Shown here: positions 1 to 11,400 of the stretch, one piece after another | Position numbering within the stretch: the first letter of the stretch is position 1 | Layout: every line of letters begins with the position of its first letter | Assembly: GCF_901709675.1 (NCBI RefSeq) | Contig: NC_051102.1 | Location: 4,809,412-4,873,411, forward strand | DNA: 64,000 nucleotides | DNA from: Syngnathus acus | Lineage: Eukaryota; Chordata; Actinopteri; Syngnathiformes; Syngnathidae | Reading direction: 5' to 3' | Made by a program: the position numbers and the translations under genes | Notes under the pieces: model-generated | Database searches by the model: none | The model's input: the letters and a program-made list of their open reading frames with translations, nothing else | What the model was told of the DNA's origin: nothing

Positions 1-198
1 GTGCGGGCGCGCACATGGAAGCGTTGCCTCCAGCATGCGCACGCACCCTGACAGTCATCTCGGACCCGAGCAGAGTGGAGACGTCAAAGACGCAGTCAGG
101 AGTATTCTGGCTGCAACTCATTTGCAACGCTTTGACTCGCTCTAACAGACCTCGACCTCACAAGGATCGGTGACAAGCGGATGTTGCGTTACATGCCT
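1..198 (+). other. Candidate promoter and 5' exon upstream of the GLIS gene
   Basis: GC-rich start of the window. It carries an NRF1-like motif (GCATGCGCAC, 33-42) and ends in a good splice donor (CCT followed by GTGAGT at 199). An ATG at 181 opens only six codons before that donor. Its phase does not match the next supported exon, so I read it as probably untranslated leader. The link to the GLIS gene rests only on position and strand. Confidence 0.35.
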
Positions 199-2267
199 GT
201 GAGTACATTTATTCGACTTTTATCCCACATTTGTAAGAGGTCATTTAGTGTCTCTAGCAAGGAATCTGTGTGTTACACCATAATTGTTCAGTGACAAACA
301 ATGCTAGATATTTATATGTGTTATAAATAAGGATTCATGTAAACTGTACAATTTTGCAAGGTTTTTTGCCGATGCCAAGGCTGTCCGACAAATTGTCTGT
401 GACTGATATTGTCGCGTATCGTTGACGATGGTGTTTTACTGAATATCTATGATCTTTGGCTGCTGATTGTAGCTCGTAGCTGTTGACAGTTGGTGGAAGT
501 TAGTGGAGGGGCGGCAATCACAGCACAGTAAAAATCCATTTGTCGCTCCAGCTCTTCCCCTTCAAACTTCTGTCCCAACAACCACCAACCCTAAACCACT
601 AACCCTAACTGTAATGTTACCCTTACTCCCAACCTTATCATCCATCCTTGACCTTCTGACCCTAACCCCCAGTTGCCCTAACCCTGAACGTGTACTAAAG
701 CACAACCTGGTAGGTCTCTCAAGACGTTACTTTGAAAACAGGGGCCCCAAGCTCCATAAGGGAAAAGTGCCGGACTGCGGCCAACTATCGGCGCGAATGC
801 GGACACACGAGGGGGGGGGGGGGGGCTCGTTGGTGTCGTTAAAAAACCCAGCAACGGGTTGGGAAAACAGTGACGTCATTCACGTGTGATCTGGGACTGG
901 GCCATAAGAAGGATGGGTTCGCTCGCGTCTGTGGATGGGATCCCGCTGACATTTTTCACTCGCCATCTGGACCAGGAGGCGTGAGCGTTTGTAAATCAAG
1001 AGCACACATTAGCTGCTTTTGAATGGCCACAGCTGTATTTAGCTAAACTCAGCCAGCGCGACACCACATGAGACCGACCGACCGAGCGGGTTGCCATTTC
1101 CACGTAGTGTGTGCTGGCTGGCGGAGGGCTTTGCGGGAAAGCTTTTTTAGTTTTACCGTAACACTCTTCTTTATGGAACACAGCCCAGAATGTTTTTTCT
1201 TCATGCTTGGACTCCTTTGCACGGGGGTCTGCTTGGTAAAGTCTCTCAGTATGATAACAGTTAGGACTCACCCGAAGCTAAACCCCTCATGAAGCTAATG
1301 CATCGTAACCCTGAACACGTTTACCAACCCCAAATTTAAGAACCCAAGCTGATCTTAACCTCAAACACTACCTATTATTCATCCCAGCCCAGCCTGAAGC
1401 AAAAACAAGCACAAAGCTAACTTAGCTAACTTTAGGCTTCGCAAATGCCAATCACTTTGTCCTAGCGAACACCAACCACTCTTTTACCCCTGCCCTATCA
1501 CTTACACTACCTACTTACTACCCTGATCCCAAACTGTGAATCCCGAAGCTCATCCATTTCCACGGACACAATTTAACTCTCTCTAATTAGTATTGGCTCA
1601 CGGTTCCCACGCCTCCGTGTTACAGGAAGGACCATAAAAGTGCAAAGCAGACTATAGCAGTAAACCAAGGGCATGAAGCATACACTTAGGAGCCAGGCTG
1701 GTCCTTCAGAAGTCCACTTACTCATCGTCTGAGTCGCATCCGCATTAAAGAACCCGGCCGGGTCGTACCCATGACTCATTACCTGCTGTAAATGACATCA
1801 TCGACACGAGTGAAGCCAAAAGCCATGGTTTGTCATCTTTCCCAACTAACAAACCAGTGGACCAGGTTTCACTCATTTTCTCAAAAGTGTCCTGAAAACG
1901 TATTCCAAATTCCTTGGGCGTCAACAGAGAACTTGATAGTCAGAAGGACCTTTCTTGGACTATCAAATGTTTGGTGGCATTTTGAATGACTTGCACATTT
2001 CCTCTTGCCAGCGGATTACAAATCTATTGCGATGCCTGCCTCTGCCAAAAGTCTTTTCTTAAACACTGACACAGTCGTACTCAAATCATTGGTCTGAAAG
2101 CAAAGATTCCTGATCAAAGGGACTTTTCCTGGATCCCCAAATCATGCTCAGTCTTGTTTCCCCACACAGCACACTAAATAGGTCTGACTGCGAAGACTCC
2201 GCTTGTTGAAAATGTGACACCCGAGAGGTGTTCAGGACAGCTCAACGGCATCGTATCGACGCCCGAG
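199..2267. other. Probable intron / leader region before the GLIS coding sequence, with degenerate repeats
   Basis: No convincing coding exon was seen. The stretch has a run of 15 G (811-825) and degenerate CCCTAA-like sequence near 580-690 and again near 1290-1400. A possible acceptor lies at 2180-2181, with a minimal ATG-TGA upstream reading frame at 2212-2217. A short low-complexity reading frame at 503-889 starts with GTG and resembles no known protein. Confidence 0.4.
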
Positions 2268-4913
2268 ATGTGGCCCCCGGACTTCGGACCCATGGACCTT
2301 GGACCCCTGGACTCCCGGATGACTCTTCCTGGTTTCTTCCGAGACGGGGAGGACCACCAGGGAACACTGTATTCCGGGGTCCAGTCATCAAGTGGTGTCG
2401 GGTTTTGCTGCGCGCCTAGGACTTCCGTGGCCTCTCTGGATCTCACCTGCGGGTGCAAACCTGAAAGCACCAAGAAGGGATTCTGCACAAGTCCTAAAAT
2501 CTACAAGGGATTCTGCAATAGTTCCCAGACTACCCTTCCCGTATGCCACGATCTTCCCGGGTGGACCGCAACTCAAAAATTAGCGGAGGACGTAAAACAA
2601 GAGCCCGCAAAGGACACCACGGTACGTGATCGGCGGTGTCTTTGGACCGACTGCAGCGCTACCTGCAAGAGTCAGGAGGAACTTGCGAGGCACATCGAAA
2701 AGGTGCACGTGGACCAGCGTAAGGGCGAGGACTTTGCCTGCTTCTGGGACGACTGCATCCGACGCCGAAAGCCCTTCAATGCACGGTACAAGCTGCTCAT
2801 CCATATGAGGGTGCACTCTGGGGAGAAGCCCAACAAGTGCATGGTGAGTTGCTAAGATAAAGACACCACAGACTTGGGGGCAAATGTCCTTGTTGGCTGA
2901 AGACAAAAGCAGAGGACAAGATGGCATAATGAGGAAAGCTCAATGGATGTTGCCATTTTTTGCAGTTTGAAGGCTGCTCCAAGGCATTTTCTCGCCTAGA
3001 GAACCTGAAGATCCATCTGCGGAGCCACACGGGGGAGAAGCCGTACATCTGCCACCACCTTGGCTGTTCCAAGGCCTTCAGCAACTCAAGCGATCGCGCC
3101 AAGCACCAAAGAACACACCTTGACACGGTCGGTCAAGTCTCGAAGCCCCGAACCTTCATACAAATCCTGTTTGTTTCTGATCTTATTTTTCTCACAGAAG
3201 CCGTACGCCTGCCAAATCCCGGGGTGCGCCAAGCGCTACACCGACCCGAGCTCTCTGCGGAAACATGCCAAGACTCATTCGGCCAAAGGTGTGCGGGAGG
3301 CCCAGGTACGACGGTGGAATATGAATAGGAAGCTTGATTTCCAAGTGTTTGCCAGATGAATGAATATGCACGTTTTTATCAAGTCTGACTCTTGAATTAT
3401 TAAGATCTGTCATTGTCACAGGTTCAAATTGACTCTGTAGCGGAATCAGCTCAAACCAGCTCAGCTCTTCCGGGCTTCAACAACGTTCCAGGTATACCAA
3501 TCTGTACACAAGCTATCAAACTTTTTTTGTTTTGTTTTTCAACTAAACCCTTGAGGGGTACTAACACTCAATCGTGTCTCCTTCAGGTTCTTACACAAAC
3601 GGAGGTAGCTCAGACTCTGTGGTGCCCCCCCGGGTGGATGTCCACCATTACTGCACGGAGGAAAGCTTCCAAGGGTCAGTCAAAAAGTTGACTTTTTGCT
3701 GTTTACTTGAACTCGGAGTTTCCTGACATCTGGGCTGCTCCACTCTGGAAGTTCTACTGCTGTTGTGTCAGTTTACATCCAAGTAAAACCTTCAAGTCTT
3801 CTCTTTATCAAGCCAACTGGACTCGAGATGGTTTGGACACACAAAGCGAATAAGAAGGTTTCGTCCAATCAGATGTAGGCAAAGCTGGCCGGCCAGCACA
3901 AGGCTGATTTATGAAGCATCCAGCAAAAAGGCCCTCCCCCCCATCCCCCCACCTCGAGGGACCCGCAAGAAGGAACGCTCCATCGTCCACCCAAACCCCC
4001 TTTACGACCCCCCCCCCAGCTGCATATCATCCCTACAGTTGCTTTTCTTTTTGCGCTTGGCAGCCTTCGGTTTCCATGTTGAGTCAGTGTGTTTGTGCTC
4101 AGTCAGCACATTCCTGGATACACCCCCCTCAAACTAAGGTGGAAATCATGTTTTTCCACTGCGTTAGATCTTTTTTAACTTTTAGATGTCTTGTAGGATT
4201 AATATTTGTTTGGACTTATTGACTTAATTTTGCTGAGTCAGATATGACAAAAGTACCTGCCTAGGAGCTGCTAGTGATAATGGACACCTATGTGCACATG
4301 TATGCTACTTTCCAACAACCAGCCATTTGGTTCAAAGCGACCATTTTGCCTTGAGTTGCAGCTCCTGGAAAGTGAGAAATTGAAAATGTGACGCTTTTGA
4401 TTGACAGGATGGAAGCGCTGTTTGTGAGGTCAGACGACGCTCGACTGCTGCAACAACAACAACTAGGTAGTCACGGCAACCAGCTACCACAACAGAAATA
4501 TCACAAATGCAGCTTCACTCCAGTTTGACTCTACTTTGCTTTAGCGTTCCCCAGCGAACTCTTTGGGGAGAGGAGGCTGTTTCGGCCAATCGCTGACGAA
4601 TGTGTTGCCCAAGTGTCGGCGTATTTCCCGCAAGCCTCGACAGCGCCCCCTGCAGGTAGGAACAGAGTTCCATACGTAGGAGCTTTCATCAAACGCAAGC
4701 ATGAATTAGCATTTAATTCAGTGATTCATTTGTGCACCACTAGAGGGAGCCCATACCACACTTTATCACTGGTTGAGAATAGCCGTGAATAATAATATGT
4801 GGCTTTAACAAACATGTGACGCAGGTTTCGATTTGATCCACGACCTGCACGACGACGACTTCCTGTTCCACACGGGAAATGTTGACCGGCGCCTTGGTCT
4901 CATGGACTCGTGA
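2268..4913 (+). CDS. glis1: GLIS1/3-type Kruppel-like zinc-finger transcription factor
   Basis: Exons: 2268-2843, 2966-3127, 3198-3305, 3422-3491, 3587-3674, 4408-4466, 4545-4655, 4825-4913; about 420 aa, all phases agree. It encodes five tandem C2H2 fingers from about residue 124. They have the GLIS/GLI/ZIC pattern: a CLWTDC first finger, then [26 protein letters not shown] and [15 protein letters not shown], with TGEKPY linkers. This fits GLIS1/GLIS3 and not GLIS2, and implies a nuclear DNA-binding regulator that recognises G-rich GLI-like sites. A VKQEP sumoylation-like motif precedes the fingers. The C-terminus (138 aa after the fingers, ending in an HDLHDDD acidic stretch) did not match the human GLIS1 tail I remember. 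The start is the first in-frame ATG of the finger-bearing exon; earlier coding exons may lie upstream. GLIS1 versus GLIS3 is not settled. Confidence 0.75.
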
Positions 4914-5756
4914 CAACCGTGCCGGAAAACCAGGGAAAACAACAACAACAACAAAAAAGAAGATGTGCTTGGAGGTCCATTTTTGCCATATGTTCTGCAT
5001 TTATTTACTCAACTGCGGAAGAAGAATGGCTCTCTTCAGTCCCCCCAAAAATCCAAGAGCTGTTTTCTTGTAAATGTTGCTATGGAAAAATGTTATGCTT
5101 TCTATGTCCATGAAGTTGCTCCAACATGCTATGTTTAAGCAGCAAATATGGATTTTGTGCTAAGATTTAAGATAACTCCAAACCTTGAATAACATCTATT
5201 CAGTCTATGGTTGTCATTTTAGTTCATGTTGCCATCTATTGTACATTTCTATCATTACACATATGGTCAACTTAATGCACCAGTCACGAAGGAGGGGGAA
5301 AAAAGGTTGTTTTTATCCCCCAAAACATTTAATAATACTTTTCCCATGCAGTCAATGACAGCCATACTGCTCTGAAATTGAATTGAAAGTCTTTTGGCTG
5401 TGACTTTGGGACTCAAGAAGCTCCATCTTTTTGATTACGCAGAGCTCACAATTTGCACACTTGGTTCTTTTTGTATTTCACATAATGTTTCATCACGTCT
5501 TGCCGCAGGATATGTCTCCATCTTGCCTCACTTGCATAACGTCAAATACTACATTTTAACTTGGATTTTCTCACATCAAGATGTTTACATAAAAATTTCA
5601 AAACCATCTTGTATATTTTAATAAATTACATTTATACATATATATCAGGGTCAATGTGTTACAGTTTGTGCTTGTTAATTTGAAGCAAATGTATAATAAT
5701 ATTGGTTGCCGTGTAAAAAAGCAGCAGTTGCTTTTTTTGGGGGGTTGAACTTCCCC
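4914..5756 (+). other. GLIS gene 3'UTR and spacer
   Basis: No coding exon here. The AT-rich stretch follows the GLIS stop and holds a poly(A) signal at 5620-5625. The remainder leads into the TATA-type promoter of the next gene. Confidence 0.6.
5620..5625 (+). terminator. Poly(A) signal AATAAA, GLIS gene
   Basis: Canonical AATAAA about 700 bp after the GLIS stop and before the next promoter. It is the best candidate 3' end for that transcript. Confidence 0.55.
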
Positions 5757-5763
5757 TATAAAA
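5757..5763 (+). promoter_or_regulatory. TATA box of the lifeguard/TMBIM gene
   Basis: TATAAAA lies about 30 bp upstream of a likely transcription start. It is followed by a non-coding exon ending at 5826 in a clean donor (AAAG, then GTAAGAG). The matching acceptor (CACTAG) ends at 6557, and the first base of the start codon is 6559. Confidence 0.7.
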
Positions 5764-5786
5764 GTGTCAGCAAGTGGTCTCACACC

Positions 5787-5826
5787 TGAAGGGTTGTCGG
5801 TCGCACACAAGCAGCCAACAAAAAAG
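5787..5826 (+). other. Non-coding first exon of the lifeguard/TMBIM gene
   Basis: Leader between the TATA box and a strong GTAAGAG donor. The 5' limit is estimated from TATA spacing. It would splice across an AT-rich intron (5827-6557), in which I see nothing else, to one base before the ATG. Confidence 0.5.
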
Positions 5827-6558
5827 GTAAGAGACGCGCTTTCTCACTCCCGACAATTTCATCAAATGACATTTTTTCTTTCGTTAGGGGATTCAAGTAC
5901 ACTAAAGAAAATTTTGGAAAATTCTATTAGTTTAATTTGAGGTGTTTTTTTATTTTGTATAACTAAAATAAATATTGAGACAGTAAAAAAACAATATATA
6001 TTTTATCACTATCTAAAGTTAGTGCTTTTGTCTATGGTCTATCTAAATAAGAAATATGACGATCTATATTTGTGTGCTCTGAATAATTTGTTCATGAATT
6101 TCCCCGTGATTAATATACTCCTTCTAATCAAATATATTTTAACACGACACAAGAATTAATGTTGTTCTGCACCAAAATTCATCTTTGCTTTTGATCATTC
6201 CACCCTGTTTCACTATTGGACTTGTTCCACATGCTTCTGCCGATTAAATCTTCCAAATACTCATTCCAATCTTAACGATGACATACAATCAAAACCCTTA
6301 TTGACTAGCATCCAAAGTGGCAATTTTGCAACCGTTTGACCAACGGATATTTGCACACGAACGGTGGCGCAAGTCAAATACTGTGCTTTAAGTCTCCCCT
6401 GCCTGTTAAATTTCAATAGTTCAGTCAAATCCACTTCATTTCACTTTTTCAAAATGTCCGCACAGTTATTTGTGTGCTATTAAAATCCTCCCCATTTATT
6501 TGTACAATAAACAATCCCATAAAAGGAAAGATTTTTGGCTCAATTCTTCATCACTAGA

Positions 6559-8108
6559 ATGTCAGATCAAGGCGAGACGACGTTGGAGCCCTCGGGTTTC
6601 AACGTGCCCGCTCAAGCATCGCCTCCACCGTACGAAGAAACGGCGCAGCAAGAGCCACCGCCCTACTCGCGAGACTTATTAGAAGACGACGAACCCAACG
6701 GTGAAACTGCGGGATGTGACTTGACAGAGGGCGACCAGTCCTGCGTGGATACTAAAGCGGAGGCTCAGCCGGAGGACGTCCCGCTAGCCGAAACGTCAGC
6801 ATTCGATGACAAGACGGTCAGGAGAGCGTTTGTTCGCAAGGTTGGTGATGGCTCAAAAATCAATCTTGACAAAGTGCCTGATTGAATGTGAGTGAACCAA
6901 CGGGTGTGCTTCGCCCGCCCGTCCGCCCGCCGTAGGTGTTTAGCATCCTGACCCTGCAGCTGGTGTTCACGTTCAGCGTGGTGAGTCTATTCACCTTCTC
7001 CAGTGTGGTGAAGAAGGCGGTGCAGGCCAGCATTTGGGTCTACGTCAGCTCCTTCATCATCTTCATTGTGGTCTGCACTGCCCTCAACTGCGCCAAGTCC
7101 CTCCGGCGCAGACACCCCTGGAACATCATCGGCCTGGTAAGTGAGCCTCCAATTCCTAATTGCTAGTGCTACTGAGTGCTATTGTGTTTCTCAGGGATCA
7201 ACTGTGGAGCCCGTTATTTGTCTTTATTTTGTTGTTGTTGCCTTTTTCAATCCCACGAATAGCCACGTTGGCTGGACATTTTGCACTGGCAACCTGAAGG
7301 GTTCTGCTCTTGGGCAGGGTTAGGGTTGTAAGCCTAGGTTCAGGTTTTTAATGATGGTGTCAAGCCAGATTCAGGCTTTTGAGCCCAAATGCTTTTGTTG
7401 ATTTTTTTGCTTTGTGTTTTTAAACCCTTCCTTAGGCCATCGTGACGCTGAGCCTGTCGTACGTGGTGGGCACCATGGCTTCCTACCACGACACCCGGGC
7501 CGTCCTCATCACCATGGCGAGCACCTTGGTCATCTCCCTCAGCATCATCGCCTTCTCGGCGCAGGTCAGGTTTGATCCTGGACATGGCCGTTTCTAAGCA
7601 CAGCTCATTTGTTCTGACGGGATTGATCACTCTACAGACACGCTACGATTTCTCCTGGTGCTACGGCATACTGCTCATCGTGATGGTGGACTTGCTGATG
7701 TTCGGCTTTTTCAGCAGCTTCTACTACGCGTACATCCCTCAGGTTTGCTACGGAACCTTGGGCGCCCTGCTGTTCGCACTGGTAAGAACCATAACGACTG
7801 ACAAAAAAAAATTTGATATTTGGCGTCAGTGTATCGATTATTTATTGCGACAGAGAGAACAATTTATTGCAATATGGACCCCACCCCTACTTCAAACCAC
7901 AATTAGGCTGAGTCAGGTTTCAAAATGAAGTTTCAAGCGGGACCTACAAATGTCCTTTGTCTTCCTAACTCAGTTCCTGATGTGCGACTGCCAGCTGATG
8001 ATGGGCGCACTGAGCTACCGCCTGGACCCCGAGGAGTACGTCAGCGCGGCTCTCATTATCTACCTGGACATCATGCTCATCTTTATCTACCTGATGGGGA
8101 AGCGCTAA
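6559..8108 (+). CDS. Lifeguard/TMBIM-family seven-transmembrane protein (TMBIM1/FAIM2/GRINA group)
   Basis: Exons: 6559-6840, 6936-7136, 7436-7564, 7638-7781, 7974-8108; 296 aa. The first 94 residues are hydrophilic and proline-rich, with two PPPY motifs of the kind bound by NEDD4-type WW domains. Seven hydrophobic segments follow, from FSILTLQLVFTFSVV to the C-terminal LIFIYLMGKR. This is the Bax-inhibitor-1 fold with the usual charged pair region before the last helix. Family members sit in Golgi, ER or endolysosomal membranes, act as Ca2+ leak channels and dampen Fas- or stress-induced death. Length and intron layout fit the vertebrate lifeguard proteins. I cannot tell tmbim1 from its faim2 and grina paralogues without a tree. 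The gene is convergent with parp2; the stop codons are about 380 bp apart. Confidence 0.85.
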
Positions 8109-8314
8109 AAGCCTCTCTCTCGCCTGTCCTTCTGCTTCTTCAACTTCTCGACAGTCATTGTATTATATGTCAACGCATCACAAGCAGACTTTCTGTGGCT
8201 CGGAATCAAAACGGTCCAGCTGTTCATCTTTCAAATGTCATTTTTGAGCTAACAGTACATTCAAGTGCAAGATTTTTGTGGCAGATAAAAAAATCTTTTA
8301 CAATCATTACCACC

Positions 8315-8320
8315 TTTAAT
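8315..8320 (-). terminator. parp2: Poly(A) signal ATTAAA, parp2
   Basis: ATTAAA on the minus strand, about 170 bp after the parp2 stop. On the plus strand no AATAAA occurs before 8914, so the convergent TMBIM transcript may end within parp2. Confidence 0.5.
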
Positions 8321-8487
8321 GTTTGACGACAGTAAATTAGATTTTGTATGCAGATTTTCCCACTATCATCATTTGGACTCTAACAATTGAATTGATTGCG
8401 ACATTCCTTTATGTGAGGCACGTTAGTAATCGGTCCAATGTTTGAAAACAGCAGTCCCATAATGACATGTTCACCTGAGCGTGGTTG

Positions 8488-11400
8488 TTACCAGAGGCAG
8501 GCGTAGTTGAAGTGGACCCGCAGCAGGTAGCGCATACGTGTCTGCGCCGGGTTGTACACGATGAACTCGTTGTACAGGAGAGAGTAAGCTCCGCCCTTAG
8601 ACGCACTCTGCATCGTCTTGACGCCGGGACCCATCGGAACGGTCATGCCGTTCCTGAGAAACGTCAAAGACAGAATGAGTACTTCTGCTTCTACTTCCAT
8701 AATGACCCTGGGTCAATTTGACTCGTAAACATTAGTGCTGTTCTAAGAAATGGATGAAAAATATTATTAAATACCTTAGATCAATCATTGCTGTTGCTCT
8801 GGGTCAAATTGACCCTGTGAGTAAATGGACATTAAATGAGGACGAACATGCCCCAGTTCAGAACGACCCCAAGAACATCACTATTGTTCTCGAGGCACAA
8901 ACTTAAGAACAACAATAAAGGCCCCGGCCTGAGAACAACTACTTACAGAGAGACAGAATTCTGGGGGTCAGGCCCGGTCCGCCCGACGCCCTTGGTGCTG
9001 TGTTTGCCTGTCGGCAGGTTGTCGGCGTTGTAATCTGCGTCCAGCAGCTCGTTGCTGTCTCCCAGGGCGACCTGCACGTACACACGTCAGCGACCAAATC
9101 GCACATGCGGGGGAAAGGAAACGATGGTCAGCGCCAATCGGATACCTCGCACAGCAGCAGCAGTCCCACATGGTTGTGGTTCCTGGCAAAACAGTAGTTG
9201 GCGCTCTTGGACGACATGTCGGCAAAGTAGATGCCTTTGCCAAACTGCAACAACAACAACAATGGTTGAAATGTGTGAACCACGACAATCAATGACACAA
9301 AGACATTCACAGTTTAGGATTGACTACTAGATTGTTCACCGACCAACAATCTCCTTAAATTATTTTTTCATGTGCAGTGTCGTGTTATTGTTCCTTGACT
9401 ACCTCGTCCAAAGTCCCCCAAAAAATGAGGATTAGGTACAAAAGATAGATTTTTCCTACCATGTAACCTGTGACGGGAGCTTCGGGGGGAGCCACTCTGA
9501 GCCCCTGGCTGAGGATGCCCACCCAGTTGGAGAGACGGGACCCGTGCCACAGCAGCATCCTGGCAGGAGGGGGAAGAGACAAAATAAACATTTATGGTGC
9601 CATCCCTGATGCCACCGGCGGCTTTGCCATCCAGACCTGTTAGGAATGTCCGACAGAAAGTGGCTGCCCTCGCCGTCGCGATCCACAGCGAAGATGTCCA
9701 GCACGCTCATGGTGTAGTCGCAGTGCGTGGAGGCGTGCGTGGACTCCAGGTACTTTTCGATCACCTTGGCACAGAAGAAAAAAGAAAGTCCAAAACACCA
9801 AGGACACGCTGGTGGAAAAGGCAACCTGTCTCAAAAAGCCGACCTTGTATTCTTCGCCGAGTGGGTCCAGGGGGTGGAGCAGGCAATTGAGGGAGCGGTA
9901 GTGGCGGTCCAGAGGATGCTCGTCGTGGCCGTCACCGGCGCTCTCCACCATTTTCACCGCGATCTGGATGTCGCTGAGAGCCTGCACAGGCGCACGGGGG
10001 GGAAAAAAAAAGAAAAACATTTTAAAACCCCAAGAATGAAGCTCCTCTCCTTGAGTACAATTACCTCCAACAATTCAATCTTTTTCTTTAGCTCGTCTTC
10101 CGTCCGAATGAGAGGCGGTGTTTTTAGCCTTAAGGGAGACAAACGATATATTAAACAAGAAATTTGAAGAAAATAAATACCAGCGAATAAATATCATCTT
10201 CTTGAATTGATGGCCTGAGTCATATTTGGCCCCAAAAATGTTTTGTTGCCTTAAACACCTCAACTAATATCAAATTACTCCCAAAATGAATTTCTGAATA
10301 CAGTGAACATTCAGTTTTTCATGATAAAAAGACAAAAAAAAAACATGACTTGGGCCATCATTTTCTATGTCACCAACATAAAGTTGCATTCCCCGCACCC
10401 AAAGTCATGCGGGATGCGAGTGTAGAACTGATTACAGGCCTCCAGCAGCTCACGGCTGCCGTCTTTCTTCTTCAGACACGCCTCGATCCTCTTGAGAGCC
10501 GTGTAGCCGGCGCTGATCTGCTCCAACGTCAGCTTGCCTGCAGTAGAACACCATTGAAGAGAACAAGCTTGGAAAGTGAGTGCAACGTGGATGCAAATAT
10601 AAGCAACAGCAAGAGTGGTGATGTCGTCTTGGACTGACCGAGGGGAGCCTTGCGCGTGTCAAACTTCATCTCCAGCACCACCTCCTCCATGGCTTTGATA
10701 TCACAGATGAGCTCCAGCAGAGACTGGACCTTTGGGTCCAGCTCGGAGGCCTTCTTCGGCGCTTCGGCCACCGACGGGATGGGCTTCTCCTCCTGCGCGC
10801 AGGAATACAAAACAGTTTGTTAAGCATAAATCTACTTTGGAAGACAAAAAGGGGAAATGGAGGAAGTGAATTTAACAAAAGGTGTCAAGGGAGAAAACAG
10901 AACATCTAATGTTTTTGAAGCCTGGAGGAAAAAAAACACCTTTGTACTCGTGCTGTAGTCCATGTAGACCATGTCGTACTTTCCAGCCACCTTCACGAAC
11001 CTTGTCCTGTGCTCCCACTCATTTTTGGTTTTGTCCAAGAACCTGAAGCCCAAGAATTCAAACGGTTGGAAAAATCCACCTTAGAAACGAGAGACGCTCG
11101 TGATGGTCTCACTTGTTCTTGAAGAGCGCTTTGGCCTTCAGCAGGTCTCCGCCACATGACGTCAGGCTGGACTGACCCACTTTGCCCACTGGGGGGCATC
11201 AACAGGTGGGTTGAAAAAACATCCAAAAGAGAGAGCGAGAGAGAGACTGGCTGGCTGGCTGGCTCGCTCACTCACCTCTGCCCCACCTCATCCACACGCT
11301 GAACACCTTGGCCGCATCATCCTCCAGCAGCTGGATCAGGTAATATTTGTTGTTGTTGAACTGAAGGTTGGTCTGCAGAAACACCGTGAAACAAAGCTCG

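Noticed and set aside
503-889. 128-codon reading frame near the window start
   Set aside because: It begins with GTG, is low in complexity, crosses CCCTAA-like repeats and a G-run, and resembles no known protein.
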